64,000 nucleotides of DNA from an uncultured Lachnospiraceae bacterium (lineage in GTDB: Bacteria > Bacillota > Clostridia > Lachnospirales > Lachnospiraceae), in assembly GCA_900316625.1 (NCBI GenBank), contig ONDO01000006.1, positions 1 to 64,000 on the forward strand, written 5' to 3'. Both the position numbers and the translations under genes were made by a program. The notes below the pieces were generated by a model. It was not told the origin of the DNA. It did not search any database and worked only from the letters and a program-made list of their open reading frames with translations. Numbering within the stretch: position 1 is the stretch's first letter; each line of letters opens with the position of its first letter. Shown here in pieces: positions 62,178 through 64,000 of the stretch.

Positions 62178-64000
62178 TTATTTCGCAACAATGTTAACGA
62201 TACGTCCTGGAACGTAGATTTCCTTAACAATATTACCGGTCAGCTTATCACCAAGCATCTCTTTTGCTGTCGCAATTGCATCAGCCTGAGCAATATCCTT
62301 AGCGACATTGATCTTACCCTTCATCTTGCCATTAACCTGAACGACAACTTCGATTTCATCATCTTCCATTGCCTTCTCGTCATAAGTAGGCCAGCCCGCA
62401 TCGAATACAGAAGTCTCATGGCCAAACTTAGAATACAGTTCCTCAGCAATATGAGGTGCAAAAGGTGCAAGGAGAATCGACAGGGTCTCAAGCGTTGCCT
62501 TATCGACACCACCATTTTCCTTGGCGTAATTCGTCAGTGTATTGGTATATTCCATGAATCCGGAAACAACGGTATTCAGGTTGAAGTTGGTAAGACGACT
62601 GCTGATATCGTATACCATACGGTTACGAATCTTAATAAGTTCTGCTGTCTCAGCAAAATCTTTATCGATATTATCAACAACCAGGTTCCAAACCTTGGTC
62701 AGGAAACGTCTTACACCATCGATACCACGATCATCCCATGCAGCATCCTGGGTGGGAGGTCCGATAAAGAGCTCATACATACGAAGAGCATCACAACCGT
62801 ACTTTTCAATCATGTCATCCGGAGAGATAACATTGCCAAGAGACTTAGACATCTTGATACCCTGAGGTCCAAGAATCATGCCCTGGTTGAAGAGTTTCTG
62901 GAAAGGCTCATCGAAATCAACCACTCCGATATCATGCAGGAACTTTGTATAGAAACGAGCATAGAGCAGATGAAGAACAGCATGCTCTACACCACCAATG
63001 TACATATCTACAGGAAGGTCTCTGTCTGCAATCTCTCTGTCTACCATAGCGTCATTGTTATGGGGATCTACATAACGTAAGAAATACCAGGAAGATCCAG
63101 CCCACTGAGGCATGGTATTGGTCTCGCGCTTTGCAGGCTTTCCACAGCAAGGACAAGTGGTATTTACCCAATCATCCATTGCAGCAAGAGGAGATTCACC
63201 ATTGTCTGTCGGCTGATAGGACTCAACCTTAGGAAGAACAACCGGAAGCTGATCCTCAGGAACAGGGACTGCACCACAATCCGGGCAATGAATGATGGGG
63301 ATAGGTTCACCCCAGTATCTCTGACGAGAGAATACCCAGTCACGAAGCTTGTAGTTGATCTTCTTACGTCCCCAGCCCTTCTTCTCAATATAGTCAGGAG
63401 CATCCTTCTTCAGGTCCTCAGAGCGAAGTCCGTTCCACTCACCGGAATTGATCATCACACCAGAAGCTGCAGTGTATGCCTCTTCCATGGTCTTGCCATC
63501 GAGTTCTACTCCTTCCGGAGCAATAACAGGAATAATAGGAAGATCAAACTTACGAGCGAAAGCGAAGTCACGATCATCATGTGCAGGTACGCACATGATT
63601 GCGCCAGTACCATAATCACCAAGAACATAATCAGAGATCCAGATGGGAACCTTGGCACCGTTCAGAGGATTTACAGCATAAGATCCGGTAAATACGCCGG
63701 TCTTTTCCTTCGCCTGCATACGATCAACATTAGACTTATTCAATGATTCCTTAATATAGTTCTCTACATCAGAAACCTTATCCTCGGTTGCAAGAGACTT
63801 CGCAAGCGCATGCTCAGGAGCAATTACAAGGAAGGTTGCACCATAGAGTGTGTCAGGACGGGTTGTATAAACTGTCAGAACATCTTCTCTTCCATCCACA
63901 TGGAAATCAACCTCAGCACCGGTAGACTTACCGATCCATTCAGTCTGCATCTTCTTAACCTTTTCAGGCCAGTCAAGGCCATCAAGGCCATCAAGGAGGC
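62178..64000 (-). CDS. leuS: Leucyl-tRNA synthetase, C-terminal two thirds (cut by window edge)
   Basis: Charges tRNA-Leu. The frame runs open to the right edge, so the N-terminal catalytic half lies outside. Present are the editing domain (TTRPDTLYGATFLV, CVPAHDDRDFAFARKF), zinc-type cysteines (CPDCGAVPVP, CPCCGKPA), the KMSKS loop in IKMSKSLGN, and the anticodon-binding and C-terminal domains. At 63970-63998 a short repeat encodes LDGLDGLDWPEK, near the tRNA-synthetase consensus there. About 607 residues are visible. Confidence 0.97.
   Translation of the reverse strand, partial: LLDGLDGLDWPEKVKKMQTEWIGKSTGAEVDFHVDGREDVLTVYTTRPDTLYGATFLVIAPEHALAKSLATEDKVSDVENYIKESLNKSNVDRMQAKEKTGVFTGSYAVNPLNGAKVPIWISDYVLGDYGTGAIMCVPAHDDRDFAFARKFDLPIIPVIAPEGVELDGKTMEEAYTAASGVMINSGEWNGLRSEDLKKDAPDYIEKKGWGRKKINYKLRDWVFSRQRYWGEPIPIIHCPDCGAVPVPEDQLPVVLPKVESYQPTDNGESPLAAMDDWVNTTCPCCGKPAKRETNTMPQWAGSSWYFLRYVDPHNNDAMVDREIADRDLPVDMYIGGVEHAVLHLLYARFYTKFLHDIGVVDFDEPFQKLFNQGMILGPQGIKMSKSLGNVISPDDMIEKYGCDALRMYELFIGPPTQDAAWDDRGIDGVRRFLTKVWNLVVDNIDKDFAETAELIKIRNRMVYDISSRLTNFNLNTVVSGFMEYTNTLTNYAKENGGVDKATLETLSILLAPFAPHIAEELYSKFGHETSVFDAGWPTYDEKAMEDDEIEVVVQVNGKMKGKINVAKDIAQADAIATAKEMLGDKLTGNIVKEIYVPGRIVNIVAK

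Noticed and set aside
63970..63998. Tandem DNA repeat at the right edge
   Set aside because: It is part of the leuS reading frame (LDGLDGLDW), close to the normal LeuRS sequence at this place.
1..64000. CRISPR arrays, tRNA or rRNA genes, insertion sequences, T-box or THF riboswitches
   Set aside because: Intergenic gaps were read for repeats, tRNA T-loop words and leader motifs; none gave a convincing structure, and the fhs gene has no leader space at all.

Overview
The window reads as chromosomal core of a low-to-middle GC anaerobic Firmicute, most likely a clostridium of the Lachnospiraceae type. This is inferred from gene content and order only: a Prp protease with an L27 N-terminal extension, a fused NadD-YqeK protein, LexA divergent from a LysM membrane protein, the mutS-mutL-miaA-PLP enzyme block, an mre-PBP2-minC-rodA-MgsA block, a DUF3048 lipoprotein, Rex, and a eukaryotic-type NADP isocitrate dehydrogenase. 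No rRNA, tRNA, CRISPR array, insertion sequence or prophage was recognised, and no gene-free stretch exceeds 300 bases.

Bases 1-7.6 kb (plus strand) hold a polar amino acid ABC importer (permease and ATPase), an orphan hisI, an RNase E/G, and then the ribosome-linked run rplU-prp-rpmA-obgE-yhbY-nadD/yqeK-rsfS. Bases 7.6-9.9 kb form a small accessory pocket: a membrane-anchored coiled-coil protein, a small basic orphan protein, and a secreted protein split by a one-base frameshift, each set off by terminator hairpins. Bases 9.9-13.3 kb hold lexA (minus) facing away from a YneA-like LysM gene whose promoter carries LexA-type boxes, then a PlsC-type acyltransferase with a striking nested palindrome at its own promoter, and a tyrosine recombinase.

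At 13.34 kb a bidirectional terminator separates the plus-strand genes from a 50-kb run lying entirely on the minus strand. Read in transcription order from 64 kb down to 13 kb it holds: leuS (cut by the window edge), icd, an ABC-F ATPase, rex with a coupled coiled-coil gene, nnrD/E, alr, a CNNM/CBS protein, yebC, glgA, ftsK, fhs-folD, a zinc-ribbon/TPR protein, pdp, phoH, a PgpH-like protein with a broken HD site, ybeY, a DUF3048 lipoprotein, a lipid-linked oligosaccharide flippase, two flavoproteins, mutS-mutL-miaA, a methionine gamma-lyase-family PLP enzyme, radC, mreB-mreC-mreD-PBP2-minC-rodA-MgsA-like, a D-Ala-D-Ala carboxypeptidase, a HlyD-like protein, a PLP-homeostasis protein, sepF, aroB, lspA and an rluD-type pseudouridine synthase.

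The overall theme is growth control: ribosome assembly, cell-wall elongation and division, mismatch repair and SOS, one-carbon metabolism and redox sensing. Genes are tightly packed, with several TAATG or ATGA junctions. The points most worth checking are: an rluD-type gene whose only well-placed start is ATT; the PgpH-position protein that has lost its HD motif; an MgsA-like protein with catalytic residues replaced; a minC with no minD/minE beside it; the SOS boxes and nested palindrome around 10.7-11.3 kb; a Rex operator on the rex promoter; and the frameshifted secreted protein at 9.7 kb.
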